A stretch of 40,543 nt of DNA from Bacillota bacterium. GTDB taxonomy: Bacteria > Bacillota_I > Bacilli_A > Acholeplasmatales > Acholeplasmataceae. This document shows positions 25,546 to 32,518 of this stretch, piece after piece (positions within the stretch are counted from its first letter, which is position 1; every line of letters starts with the position of its first letter). The notes beneath the pieces were generated by a model. That model was not told the origin of the DNA. It saw nothing but the letters and a program-made list of their open reading frames with translations, and searched no databases. The stretch is taken from contig JAHISX010000055.1 in assembly GCA_018817915.1 (NCBI GenBank), forward strand, positions 1 to 40,543, in the 5' to 3' direction. A program made the position numbers and the translations under genes.

Positions 25546-25985
25546 TTAAAGTGATTGTTGTGGGTAAGATGAATCAAAAATACTTAGAACAAGGCATTTT
25601 ATATTATCAAAAACAGTTACCTATTAAATTAGAATGGGTAGAAGTTTCAGATGAAGCGAGTATTCAAGGTAAGGATATTGAAGGTGATCGCATTCTATCT
25701 AAGATTAAAGATTCTGATTTAGTCATCGCATTAGCCATTGAGGGTAAGATGTTAGATAGTGAGGGATTTGCTAAGATGTTAGATGAAGCAGAAACCTACC
25801 ATCAAGGTGATATAGCATTTGTGATTGGTGGATCTTACGGGTTAAGTGAAAGTGTCATGAAAAGAGCTAATCAAAAAATATCATTTTCTAAAATGACATT
25901 TCCTCATCAATTGATGAGATTAATCTTAATTGAGCAGATCTATAGGGGATACATGATTTTAAAAAATCATCCCTATCATAAGTGA
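25542..25985 (+). CDS. rlmH: 23S rRNA pseudouridine-1915 N3-methyltransferase
   Basis: A 147-residue SPOUT methyltransferase with the SAM-binding trefoil-knot motif FVIGGSYGLSESVMKRANQK and the C-terminal HQLMRLILIEQIYRGYMIL, then HPYHK. RlmH methylates pseudouridine 1915 in helix 69 of 23S rRNA on assembled ribosomes. It is slightly shorter than the usual 155-159 residues, the difference lying before the SAM site. It overlaps yycJ by four bases and ends with TGA. Confidence 0.95.
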   Translation: MIKVIVVGKMNQKYLEQGILYYQKQLPIKLEWVEVSDEASIQGKDIEGDRILSKIKDSDLVIALAIEGKMLDSEGFAKMLDEAETYHQGDIAFVIGGSYGLSESVMKRANQKISFSKMTFPHQLMRLILIEQIYRGYMILKNHPYHK

Positions 25986-25993
25986 GGTTGAAT

Positions 25994-26614
25994 ATGAAAT
26001 ATATATTTTGGGATTTTAATGGGACAGTTTTAGATGACGCATATCTTTGTTATGAGATCTTAAATGAAATGTTAATCGAAGAAGAAAGACCTATTGTCAC
26101 TTTTGATGAGTATTTAATGATCTTTGATTTTCCAGTAGAAGCTTATTATGATAAAGTTTATGACCTAAAAAAGACAAGTTTTGAGATTTTGGCACATCGC
26201 TTCATCGAAAGATATCAACCAAGAAGCTTAGAATTAGCATTACATGAAGGTGTTATTGATGCAATTCAGCATTATGAGAAAAAAGGATTTACAAATATCA
26301 TGTTATCTGCTTCTGAAATCAATAATCTACATCGTCAATTAAACCATTTTAAGATAGAGCACTTGTTTGATCATATCTTGGGAACATCAGATGTTTATGC
26401 TAAAAGTAAAGTTGCTGTAGCAAAGAGATTCATAGAAGAAAATGAAATAGATCCTAAAGATGTAACGATGATTGGTGATACACTTCATGATGTAGAAGTT
26501 GCTCATGAGTTAGGTTGTGAAATCATTTTGTATACTAAGGGACATCAACATAAAGATAGACTTAAAGGATATCAATCGATAGATGATATGAAAGAGTTGT
26601 ATCAAATTATCTAA
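25994..26614 (+). CDS. HAD-superfamily hydrolase, phosphoglycolate-phosphatase-like
   Basis: The 206-residue protein has HAD motif I DFNGTVLDD near its start, motif II LSAS, motif III lysine region KSKVAVAKRF and motif IV MIGDTLHDVEVA. The nucleophile Asp is present, but the second acid of motif I is Asn (DFN instead of DFD). This variant occurs in a HAD subgroup and may alter activity. The cap region is helical, as in the Gph-like class. Substrate unknown. GAGG lies 6 bases before ATG 25994, so I prefer it to GTG 25982, although the latter overlaps the rlmH end. It is the last gene of the yycJ operon; no terminator is evident after it. Confidence 0.82.
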   Translation: MKYIFWDFNGTVLDDAYLCYEILNEMLIEEERPIVTFDEYLMIFDFPVEAYYDKVYDLKKTSFEILAHRFIERYQPRSLELALHEGVIDAIQHYEKKGFTNIMLSASEINNLHRQLNHFKIEHLFDHILGTSDVYAKSKVAVAKRFIEENEIDPKDVTMIGDTLHDVEVAHELGCEIILYTKGHQHKDRLKGYQSIDDMKELYQII

Positions 26615-26619
26615 AAATA

Positions 26620-26628
26620 TGATAAGAT
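26620..26628 (+). promoter_or_regulatory. Extended -10 promoter of the DegV-family gene
   Basis: TGATAAGAT, with TTGTAT (26597-26602) 20 bases before the hexamer. The leader of about 75 bases contains a palindrome, ATATATC (26650-26656) and GATATAT (26660-26666), of unknown role. Confidence 0.4.
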
Positions 26629-26708
26629 ACAAATGAATAAGAATATACTATATATCATAGATATATGTTATCGTTGTCTAAAAATAAATTTTATAGGGAG
26701 ATAAAAAA

Positions 26709-27557
26709 ATGAGTAAAGTAGCAATTTTAGCATGTAGTAATGCAGGCTTAGACTATTTAGATTATCCAAAAGACATTATTATTTTGAGATCTGCTATCCA
26801 TTTTGGAGCAGACGAATCTTTTGATGATTTTGTGGATATGGATGCAAAGACTTTCTATGAAAGAATAGCAAAAGATCCAAATGACATCCCAAAGACATCA
26901 TTTGTTACCATCGGTAAAATGATAGAATATTTTGAACAACTTGAAAAAGAAGGTTATGAAGAAGCTTTAGTTATCACCATTTCATCTCAACTCAGTGGTT
27001 TATTTGAAGCTGTAAAGAGAACTGCAAGTGAAGTTAAGATCAAGGTAACTGCATTTGATTCATTAACACTGGCTTATGGTGAAGCTTATATGGTTTTAGA
27101 AGCACATCGTTTAGCTGCTGAAGGTAAGACTGTTGCTGAAATTATTCCTTATCTTGAAAAGATTAGAGATAATGATCGTATTTATTTTGCAGTCGATACC
27201 TTATTATATCTTGTTAAAAATGGTAGACTTTCTAAATTACAAGGCACTTTAGGCACAATGCTTCAACTTAAACCATTATTGGTGTTAGGTGATGATGGTA
27301 AAGTGACTTCATTAGAAAAGATTAGAACAACCCATAAGGCACAACAACGTGTCTTAGAAAAATATATTGAGGATACGAAAGATTTAAATGTATTAACTTA
27401 CATAGCACATGCACATAATGAAGAAGCAGCTGCATGGTTTAAAGAAGAAATTCAAAAAGTGTATCCAAAACGTGAAGTTGTTGTTGCATATCTAACACCA
27501 GTTGTTGGTGCACATACAGGGCCAAAAGGTATTGGTGTCGGCTACATTAAACTTTAA
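26709..27557 (+). CDS. DegV family fatty-acid-binding protein
   Basis: A 282-residue protein of the DegV family, with the N-terminal domain TSFVTIGKMIEYFEQLEKEG and the signature VITISSQLSGLFEAVK, then FDSLTLAYGEAYMVLEAHRLA and the C-terminal KPLLVLGDDGKV. The last part ends VVGAHTGPKGIGVGYI, matching the usual HxGPG loop. DegV proteins bind a fatty acid; FakB members deliver it to the kinase FakA for phospholipid synthesis. No fakA gene is in the window. AGGGAGA precedes ATG 26709. It is monocistronic. Confidence 0.92.
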   Translation: MSKVAILACSNAGLDYLDYPKDIIILRSAIHFGADESFDDFVDMDAKTFYERIAKDPNDIPKTSFVTIGKMIEYFEQLEKEGYEEALVITISSQLSGLFEAVKRTASEVKIKVTAFDSLTLAYGEAYMVLEAHRLAAEGKTVAEIIPYLEKIRDNDRIYFAVDTLLYLVKNGRLSKLQGTLGTMLQLKPLLVLGDDGKVTSLEKIRTTHKAQQRVLEKYIEDTKDLNVLTYIAHAHNEEAAAWFKEEIQKVYPKREVVVAYLTPVVGAHTGPKGIGVGYIKL

Positions 27558-27567
27558 AACTTAAACA

Positions 27568-27601
27568 AAAAGACTGATGAGCAATCATTCAGTCTTTTTT
27601 A
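27568..27601 (+). terminator. Terminator after the DegV-family gene
   Basis: AAAAGACTGA (27568-27577) pairs with the TCAGTCTTTT arm (27589-27598) with a small bulge, within a T-run. Confidence 0.8.
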
Positions 27602-27620
27602 ATGAAAAAATAATTTGAAA

Positions 27621-27629
27621 TGATATAAT
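27621..27629 (+). promoter_or_regulatory. Extended -10 promoter of mscL
   Basis: TGATATAAT, followed by AGGGAGGT and ATG 27655. Confidence 0.6.
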
Positions 27630-27654
27630 AGTTTCATAAGAGGGAGGTAAGTAT

Positions 27655-28131
27655 ATGAAAAAATTTCTTAAAGAATTTAAATCGTTTATGTTAAAGGGGA
27701 ATGTATTGAATCTGGCTGTAGCTGTGATTATTGGTGCTGCATTTGGTAAGATTATTTCCAGTTTAGTTAAAGATGTCTTAATGCCTATTATCAGTTTGGT
27801 AACAGGTGGTGGTGGTTTTGAGAATTACAAGTATGTCATTACAGCAGCTGATGATGTGAATGGTGTTGCTGAAAATGCTATTTACTATGGCGTATTCATT
27901 CAAAACATTATTGATTTTGTTATAATTGCATTTGTTGTCTTTATGATTGTTAAATTATTCAATAAAGCTAGTGAACTAGCAAACCAGAAAAAAATTGAAG
28001 AAGAAGCTGCTGCAAAAGCAGTTGAAGATGAAAAGCAAAGAGTTCAAGCTGAATTGAATGCTCAAAAACCAACTGTAGAAGATTTACTTGTTGATATTAA
28101 GAAGTTACTAGAAAAGAATCTCAAACAATAA
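27655..28131 (+). CDS. mscL: Large-conductance mechanosensitive channel
   Basis: The 158-residue protein starts with the amphipathic helix KKFLKEFKSFMLKGN, then TM1 NLAVAVIIGAAFGKIISSLV, the conserved DVLMPIIS, a periplasmic loop, and TM2 IIDFVIIAFVVFMIVKLFN. MscL opens under membrane tension to release solutes during osmotic downshock. Its charged C-terminal helix (about 108-158, rich in Glu, Lys and Ala) is longer than in E. coli. The pore-facing Gly and Ala pattern is kept. It has its own promoter and terminator. Confidence 0.96.
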   Translation: MKKFLKEFKSFMLKGNVLNLAVAVIIGAAFGKIISSLVKDVLMPIISLVTGGGGFENYKYVITAADDVNGVAENAIYYGVFIQNIIDFVIIAFVVFMIVKLFNKASELANQKKIEEEAAAKAVEDEKQRVQAELNAQKPTVEDLLVDIKKLLEKNLKQ

Positions 28132-28156
28132 AAATGCTGATTTCAGCATTTTTTCT
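28131..28156 (+). terminator. Terminator after mscL
   Basis: AAAATGCTGA (28131-28140) and TCAGCATTTT (28143-28152), followed by further T residues; the stop codon touches the stem. Confidence 0.85.
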
Positions 28157-28166
28157 TAATCAAAGG

Positions 28167-28195
28167 TTTACTTTATGGCTTAGATAAGATAAAAT
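28167..28195 (+). promoter_or_regulatory. Promoter of the rsgA leader and gene
   Basis: TTTACT (28167-28172) and TAAAAT (28190-28195) with a 17-base spacer, giving a leader of about 120 bases before rsgA. Confidence 0.5.
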
Positions 28196-28233
28196 GTTGG
28201 TGTTTAAGAATAAAAAGAAATGGGGAATGTATT

Positions 28234-28293
28234 ATGTCGAAAATTGAGCTAAGAGAATTAAACCAAAAAATGACGGAGGGCATTCCATTTTAA
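28234..28293 (+). CDS. Possible 19-residue leader peptide upstream of rsgA
   Basis: ATG 28234 to TAA 28293 encodes MSKIELRELNQKMTEGIPF. A G-rich site (GGGG, 28222-28225) lies 8 bases upstream. The stop codon is directly followed by CCCTCC, which can pair with GGAGGG inside this ORF or with the rsgA ribosome binding site. It may be a regulatory leader peptide or a chance frame; there is no obvious run of one amino acid. Confidence 0.4.
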   Translation: MSKIELRELNQKMTEGIPF

Positions 28294-28317
28294 CCCTCCA
28301 AATTTAAAAATTGGAGG
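28275..28317 (+). promoter_or_regulatory. Mutually exclusive hairpins controlling the rsgA ribosome binding site
   Basis: GGAGGG (28275-28280) can pair with CCCTCC (28294-28299). Alternatively CCTCCAA (28295-28301) can pair with TTGGAGG (28311-28317), hiding the ribosome binding site GGAGG. Both cannot form together. The pairing is seen; the regulation is inference. Confidence 0.5.
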
Positions 28318-28321
28318 CATT

Positions 28322-29326
28322 ATGAATCAAACGAATCAAGTTCGGATTTTTGTGAACAAAGATCGAATGAATGAATCTAAAGCTTTTGAATCATTAGAAA
28401 TAGCTTTAGTTATTGAGCAACAAAAAGATCTTTATAAGATTATTGTTCAAAATGAAGTTCGTTTTGCAAAAGTATCCGGAAAAATGATGTATCAGGCATT
28501 AACGCCTAAAGCATTTCCATCAGTTGGCGATTGGGTGATGGTAGAAAGTGCTTATGATATAGCTGTTATTCATACTATATTAAATCGCAAAAGTATATTA
28601 GAAAGAAAATCAGCAGGAGTAACATCTGATGCACAGATTATAGCAACTAACATTGATATCATATTCATTTGTATGTCGCTTAATGAAAACTTTAATTTAA
28701 GAAGACTTGAACGCTATTTATCTGTTTGTTGGAATAGTGGAGCAATTCCTGTGATTGTTCTAACTAAAGCTGATTTAACTTTGAAGTTAGATCAAATGGT
28801 CAAATCGGTTTATTCTGTAGCATTTGGAGTAGATGTATTATTTACATCAGAATTTGTCGAACCTTATTTCAAACAAGTAGAAACTTATTTAAAAAAAGGG
28901 TTAACTTATGCATTTATTGGGTCATCTGGTGTAGGTAAATCAACACTTGTGAATCATTTGTTAGCAATTGATATTCAGAAAACAGAAGTTGTTGGTGGCC
29001 ATGATAAAGGTAGACATACGACAACATCAAGAGGACTATATATGACTCAAGGTGGATCAATGATTATTGATACACCAGGCATGAGAGAACTACAACTTGA
29101 TGAAGTAGATTTGGAAACAACTTTTGATGATATTGAAAAATTGAGCAAGTCATGCAAATTTAATGATTGTTCACATACGACTGAGCCTGGTTGTGCTGTA
29201 TTAGAAGCTATTGAATCAGGAACAATGGAAAAAGATAGATTATTGAATTATCAGAAGTTACAAAAAGAATTTGAGTATCAAAAGTTAAGGGCGTTAAGAA
29301 AAGAAAGAAAGATGAATAAACGATAA
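28322..29326 (+). CDS. rsgA: Ribosome small-subunit assembly GTPase
   Basis: The 334-residue protein is a circularly permuted GTPase. An N-terminal OB-fold (about 20-90) is followed by the motifs in permuted order: G4 LTKAD near residue 147, G1 GSSGVGKST near 200, then G2 (HDKGRHTTTSRGL) and G3 DTPGMREL. A C-terminal zinc knuckle follows (CKFNDCSHTTEPGC). RsgA tests and releases late 30S ribosomal intermediates. The zinc ligands and the usual basic tail are present. The start follows TTGGAGG after four bases, a site that can be hidden by a hairpin. No prkC/prpC genes are adjacent, unlike in Bacillus. Confidence 0.95.
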   Translation: MNQTNQVRIFVNKDRMNESKAFESLEIALVIEQQKDLYKIIVQNEVRFAKVSGKMMYQALTPKAFPSVGDWVMVESAYDIAVIHTILNRKSILERKSAGVTSDAQIIATNIDIIFICMSLNENFNLRRLERYLSVCWNSGAIPVIVLTKADLTLKLDQMVKSVYSVAFGVDVLFTSEFVEPYFKQVETYLKKGLTYAFIGSSGVGKSTLVNHLLAIDIQKTEVVGGHDKGRHTTTSRGLYMTQGGSMIIDTPGMRELQLDEVDLETTFDDIEKLSKSCKFNDCSHTTEPGCAVLEAIESGTMEKDRLLNYQKLQKEFEYQKLRALRKERKMNKR

Positions 29327-29328
29327 AA

Positions 29329-29361
29329 AAGCTTGGTTCAAATTGAACCAAGCTTATTTTT
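29329..29361. terminator. Bidirectional terminator between rsgA and pdxT
   Basis: AAGCTTGGTTCA (29329-29340) and TGAACCAAGCTT (29344-29355) form a perfect 12-base stem with a 3-nt loop, with T-runs on both strands; the pdxT stop codon overlaps it. Confidence 0.9.
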
Positions 29362-29920
29362 TAATGATCATATGAAGAAAATACTCGTGAACATAAGTGC
29401 TATCTGTAAGTTCTGGGTGAAAGGCGGTTGCTAATTGATTTTTTTGTCTAACAGCAACTATTCTATCATCAACAATTGATAATGTTTCTACACCTTGACC
29501 ACAACTATGAACATATGGTGCACGAATGAATGTCATTGGTATTTCAAGACCATTAAATAAATTGTGAGTAAAGAAGCTTCCTAGTTGTCTACCATATGCA
29601 TTTCTTTCAACGCTAATATCCATGGTTTCTAAACTGTTTTGATTTGAATTTGTTAATCCCTTAGCAAGTAATATCATACCAGCACAAGTGCCTAGAACAG
29701 GTAATCCCGTTTCAACACTTTCTTTAATAGAATTAAACATGTCCAAATCTTTTAATAATCTAACCATTGTGGTACTTTCACCACCTGGTAAGATTAAACC
29801 ATCCATTTTCTTATCTAAATCTCTTTTTTGTCTAATTTCAAAGGTTTGAACATTTAACTTTGCTAAAACCTTAGCATGCTCAATGAAAGCCCCTTGAACT
29901 GCAAGGATGCCAATGATCAT
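29354..29920 (-). CDS. pdxT: Pyridoxal phosphate synthase glutaminase subunit
   Basis: The 188-residue class I glutamine amidotransferase has the catalytic Cys in GTCAGMILLAKG, the His-Glu pair in FHPELT, the oxyanion segment LPGGESTTM and the usual start GILAVQGAF-EH. It hydrolyses glutamine and passes ammonia to PdxS in the PLP synthase complex. Its ATG overlaps the pdxS stop (TAATG), so translation is coupled and the stoichiometry matched. Confidence 0.97.
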   Translation of the reverse strand: MIIGILAVQGAFIEHAKVLAKLNVQTFEIRQKRDLDKKMDGLILPGGESTTMVRLLKDLDMFNSIKESVETGLPVLGTCAGMILLAKGLTNSNQNSLETMDISVERNAYGRQLGSFFTHNLFNGLEIPMTFIRAPYVHSCGQGVETLSIVDDRIVAVRQKNQLATAFHPELTDSTYVHEYFLHMIIKK

Positions 29921-30795
29921 TATTTTCCTCTTTCAGCCATCAAGAGTTCTATTTCTTGTTCATTGATACCAACCATAGCTTCACCTAAATCTTCTGAGAT
30001 TTCAGCAAGGATCTTTGGATCATTAAAGTTTGTTACTGCTTTGACGATCGCTTCAGCTCTCTTTTGAGGATTACCGGACTTAAATATTCCCGAACCAACA
30101 AAGACACCTTCAGCGCCTAATTGCATCATTAAAGCTGCATCAGCAGGAGTAGCTATACCACCAGCAGCAAAGTTAACAACTGGTAACTTTCCATTTTCAT
30201 GAACATACATTAATAAATCTAAAGATACACCTAATTGTTTTTGTAGTATAAAGATTTCAGTTGGATCCATGGATTGTATAGAACGCATTTCTTTTTGGAT
30301 TGCTCTCATGTGTCTAACTGCTTGAATAACATCACCAGTACCAGGTTCGCCCTTCGTACGGATCATTGCAGCACCTTCGCTGATGCGTCTAAGTGCTTCA
30401 CCTAAGTCTTTAGCGCCACAAACAAAAGGTACATTAAATTTAGTTTTATCAATATGATGGATATCATCAGCAGGTGATAAAACTTCACTTTCATCAATAT
30501 AATCGATTTCGATTGCTTCTAAGATTTGTGCTTCAACAAAATGACCAATTCTAACTTTAGCCATGACTGGAATTGACACAGCATCTTGAATTTGTTTAAT
30601 CATCTTTGGGTCACTCATTCTAGAAACACCGCCAGCAGCTCTAATATCTGCAGGAATTCTTTCTAGTGCCATCACGGCAACCGCTCCAGCTTTCTCTGCT
30701 ATTTTTGCTTGCTCAGGATTTGAGACATCCATGATGACGCCACCCTTTAACATTTGAGCAAGTTCTTTGTTTAATTTATATCTATCGTTTTGCAT
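29920..30795 (-). CDS. pdxS: Pyridoxal 5'-phosphate synthase lyase subunit
   Basis: The 291-residue TIM-barrel enzyme makes PLP from ribose 5-phosphate, glyceraldehyde 3-phosphate and ammonia. Recognisable segments are [40 protein letters not shown], the active-site lysine segment [10 protein letters not shown], the second lysine in [17 protein letters not shown], and the phosphate-binding [15 protein letters not shown] and FVGSGIF. Length and order are typical. TGGAGG precedes the start. It is read with pdxT, divergently from a MocR/PdxR-like gene that probably controls it. Confidence 0.98.
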   Translation of the reverse strand: MQNDRYKLNKELAQMLKGGVIMDVSNPEQAKIAEKAGAVAVMALERIPADIRAAGGVSRMSDPKMIKQIQDAVSIPVMAKVRIGHFVEAQILEAIEIDYIDESEVLSPADDIHHIDKTKFNVPFVCGAKDLGEALRRISEGAAMIRTKGEPGTGDVIQAVRHMRAIQKEMRSIQSMDPTEIFILQKQLGVSLDLLMYVHENGKLPVVNFAAGGIATPADAALMMQLGAEGVFVGSGIFKSGNPQKRAEAIVKAVTNFNDPKILAEISEDLGEAMVGINEQEIELLMAERGK

Positions 30796-30828
30796 TGTAA
30801 AACCTCCATTTGATATATTTCCACATCT

Positions 30829-30857
30829 ATTATATAATAATAACTGGTATGTTGTAA
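30829..30857 (-). promoter_or_regulatory. pdxST promoter
   Basis: Minus-strand TTACAA (30857-30852) and TATAAT (30834-30829) with a 17-base spacer. The spacer holds one arm of the inverted repeat at 30844-30888. Confidence 0.65.
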
Positions 30858-30888
30858 TGGTCAGTTTGATAAATTAAGAGCATACCAG
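30844..30888. promoter_or_regulatory. Inverted repeat, likely operator of the pdx divergent region
   Basis: CTGGTATG (30844-30851) and CATACCAG (30881-30888) are perfect inverted copies 29 bases apart, between pdxS and the MocR-type gene. One arm lies between the -35 and -10 of pdxST. MocR/PdxR proteins bind such spaced repeats as dimers; binding here is inference. Confidence 0.6.
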
Positions 30889-30899
30889 ATGGTGAACGT

Positions 30900-32306
30900 A
30901 TGTTTGATACATTTAATAAAGATTCTAAGAAGGATACACTTTATGTATCTCTTTATAAACACATCAAAAAAATGATTAAAGAAAACAAATATCAAGAGGG
31001 ACAAAAGTTGCCTTCCAAAAGAAGATTGGCTGAAGATTTACATATCAGTCCTTTAACAGTAGAAGCTGCTTATCAACAACTCATTGCTGAAGGATATGTC
31101 TATGCAATTGAGAAAAAAGGATACTATGTAGATGAGCAAATAGAACTTGTGGAATCGCATAAAAAGAATATCAAATTTAAATCTCAAAATGATGCTGAAG
31201 TTGTACCTGAATATCAGTATGCATTTAGAACAAATGTTGTTGATACGTCCTTGTTTCCTAATACAACATGGGCAAGACTATCTAGAGAAGTCTTATCTGA
31301 AAATCATCATGAGATGCTCAATGTAACTCATCCACAAGGTGTTTTAATGCTCAGAAAAGAAATCGCTAAGTACCTAGAACTCTATAGAGGCATGAATGTT
31401 TCAGAAGAACAAATCATTATCGGTTCAGGCAGCTCATCACTGATTAGTATATTAATTGAACTACTAGGTAGAGATAAACATTATGCAATTGAAAACCCTG
31501 GATACTCTAAAAATTATGCTTTATATAAAGGTAATGATGTCAGATTATCTTTGATTTCACTCGATGATTCTGGTATTAAAATTGATGATCTCATTCAATC
31601 AAATGCAGAGATTGTCCATATCACACCATCCCATCAATTTCCGATGGGCATCGTCATGCCCATCCAAAGAAGAATTGAATTACTTAATTGGTCAAACCGC
31701 TTCATAGGGCGATATATCATTGAAGATGATTACGATAGTGAATTTAGATTTCAAGGGAAACCAATTCCAGCGCTTCAAGGGTTCTATGAAAATGATCAAG
31801 TTATCTACATGAATACATTTGCTAGAACACTCGCGCCATCATTTAGAATGAGTTATATGGTATTGCCACTAAAATTACTGCCAAGATATCATCAAATCAT
31901 GACCTATCATGGATGTACAGTGCCTAATTCTGAACAATATATTATGTATAAATTTATGCACGGTGGATTTTTCGAACGTCATATTAATCGGATGAGAAAT
32001 CAATACAGACAAAAAATAGAGTTGATTTTGAAAATGGTTGAAAACTATCCCAATGTAAGACTTAAGGGTTATGATGCGGGTCTTCATTTCTTAATGGAAA
32101 TTGAGACAAATGATACAGAAGCATCATTAATTGAAAAAGTGGCACAACACCATATCTATGTGACTGGTCTCAGTTCTTATGATCATAAGATTCATTCATC
32201 TCATTCAAATCCAACTTTAGTCATAGGTTATTCTGGTATAAAAAAAGAGGAAATCGAACAATCAATTTCCGCTCTTTTTCAATCAATTAATATAAGTAAA
32301 TCATAG
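30900..32306 (+). CDS. pdxR: MocR/PdxR-like GntR-family regulator lacking the PLP lysine
   Basis: The 468-residue protein has an N-terminal GntR winged helix (about 12-80, with KLPSKRRLAEDLHISPLTVE) and a fold-type I aminotransferase-like domain (about 110-460). In the PdxR and GabR families the latter binds PLP. Most landmarks are kept: IGSGSSSLI, HITPSHQFPMGI, IEDDYDSEFRF (Asp276, Tyr278) and Arg316. The segment that normally reads FSKTL, with the Schiff-base lysine, is FARTL here: Arg309, codon AGA. So it cannot form the usual internal aldimine and may sense PLP or another ligand noncovalently. It is divergent from pdxST and probably controls it. The ribosome binding site is weak. An aminotransferase role is unlikely. 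Confidence 0.88.
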   Translation: MFDTFNKDSKKDTLYVSLYKHIKKMIKENKYQEGQKLPSKRRLAEDLHISPLTVEAAYQQLIAEGYVYAIEKKGYYVDEQIELVESHKKNIKFKSQNDAEVVPEYQYAFRTNVVDTSLFPNTTWARLSREVLSENHHEMLNVTHPQGVLMLRKEIAKYLELYRGMNVSEEQIIIGSGSSSLISILIELLGRDKHYAIENPGYSKNYALYKGNDVRLSLISLDDSGIKIDDLIQSNAEIVHITPSHQFPMGIVMPIQRRIELLNWSNRFIGRYIIEDDYDSEFRFQGKPIPALQGFYENDQVIYMNTFARTLAPSFRMSYMVLPLKLLPRYHQIMTYHGCTVPNSEQYIMYKFMHGGFFERHINRMRNQYRQKIELILKMVENYPNVRLKGYDAGLHFLMEIETNDTEASLIEKVAQHHIYVTGLSSYDHKIHSSHSNPTLVIGYSGIKKEEIEQSISALFQSINISKS

Positions 32307-32339
32307 TTGACGAATGTACTTATTTAGTGCTGTCATAAT

Positions 32340-32447
32340 TGCTACACAATTAATGAAATTATAAATTTGAGTTCGTAGTTTTCAAATTAATTGACCTAAG
32401 AACATGAGCATAAAATTTTTATTTCTAAAGACAGAAGTTTTCATCAT
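32340..32447 (-). pseudogene. 5' remnant of an MFS transporter gene
   Basis: On the minus strand, behind AAAGGTGA, an ATG at 32447 opens a frame containing SVFRNKNFMLMFLGQLI, the typical start of many major-facilitator transporters. It meets TGA at 32384-32382. After that stop the same frame continues KLRTQIYNF, which matches the usual next segment (GQLIS..G.QIYNF) and then loses resemblance. This looks like a gene cut after its first 40 codons and further decayed. TGA as Trp would not rescue it, since the frame soon ends again. It lies downstream of the PadR operon on the same strand. Confidence 0.6.
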
Positions 32448-32463
32448 TGTCACCTTTTATATG

Positions 32464-32500
32464 AACAGAGGCTCAATTAAGCCTCTGTTTTCATTTATTT
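32464..32500 (+). terminator. Hairpin terminator between the pdxR-like gene and the PadR operon
   Basis: AACAGAGGCT (32464-32473) and AGCCTCTGTT (32480-32489) form a perfect 10-base stem with a T-rich sequence after it on the plus strand. It lies about 160 bases beyond the pdxR-like gene. Confidence 0.65.
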
Positions 32501-32518
32501 ATTCATTATGTATTGAGC

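Noticed and set aside
28294-28317. Intrinsic terminator before rsgA
   Set aside because: The CCTCCAA/TTGGAGG stem has no T-run after it; it covers a ribosome binding site instead.
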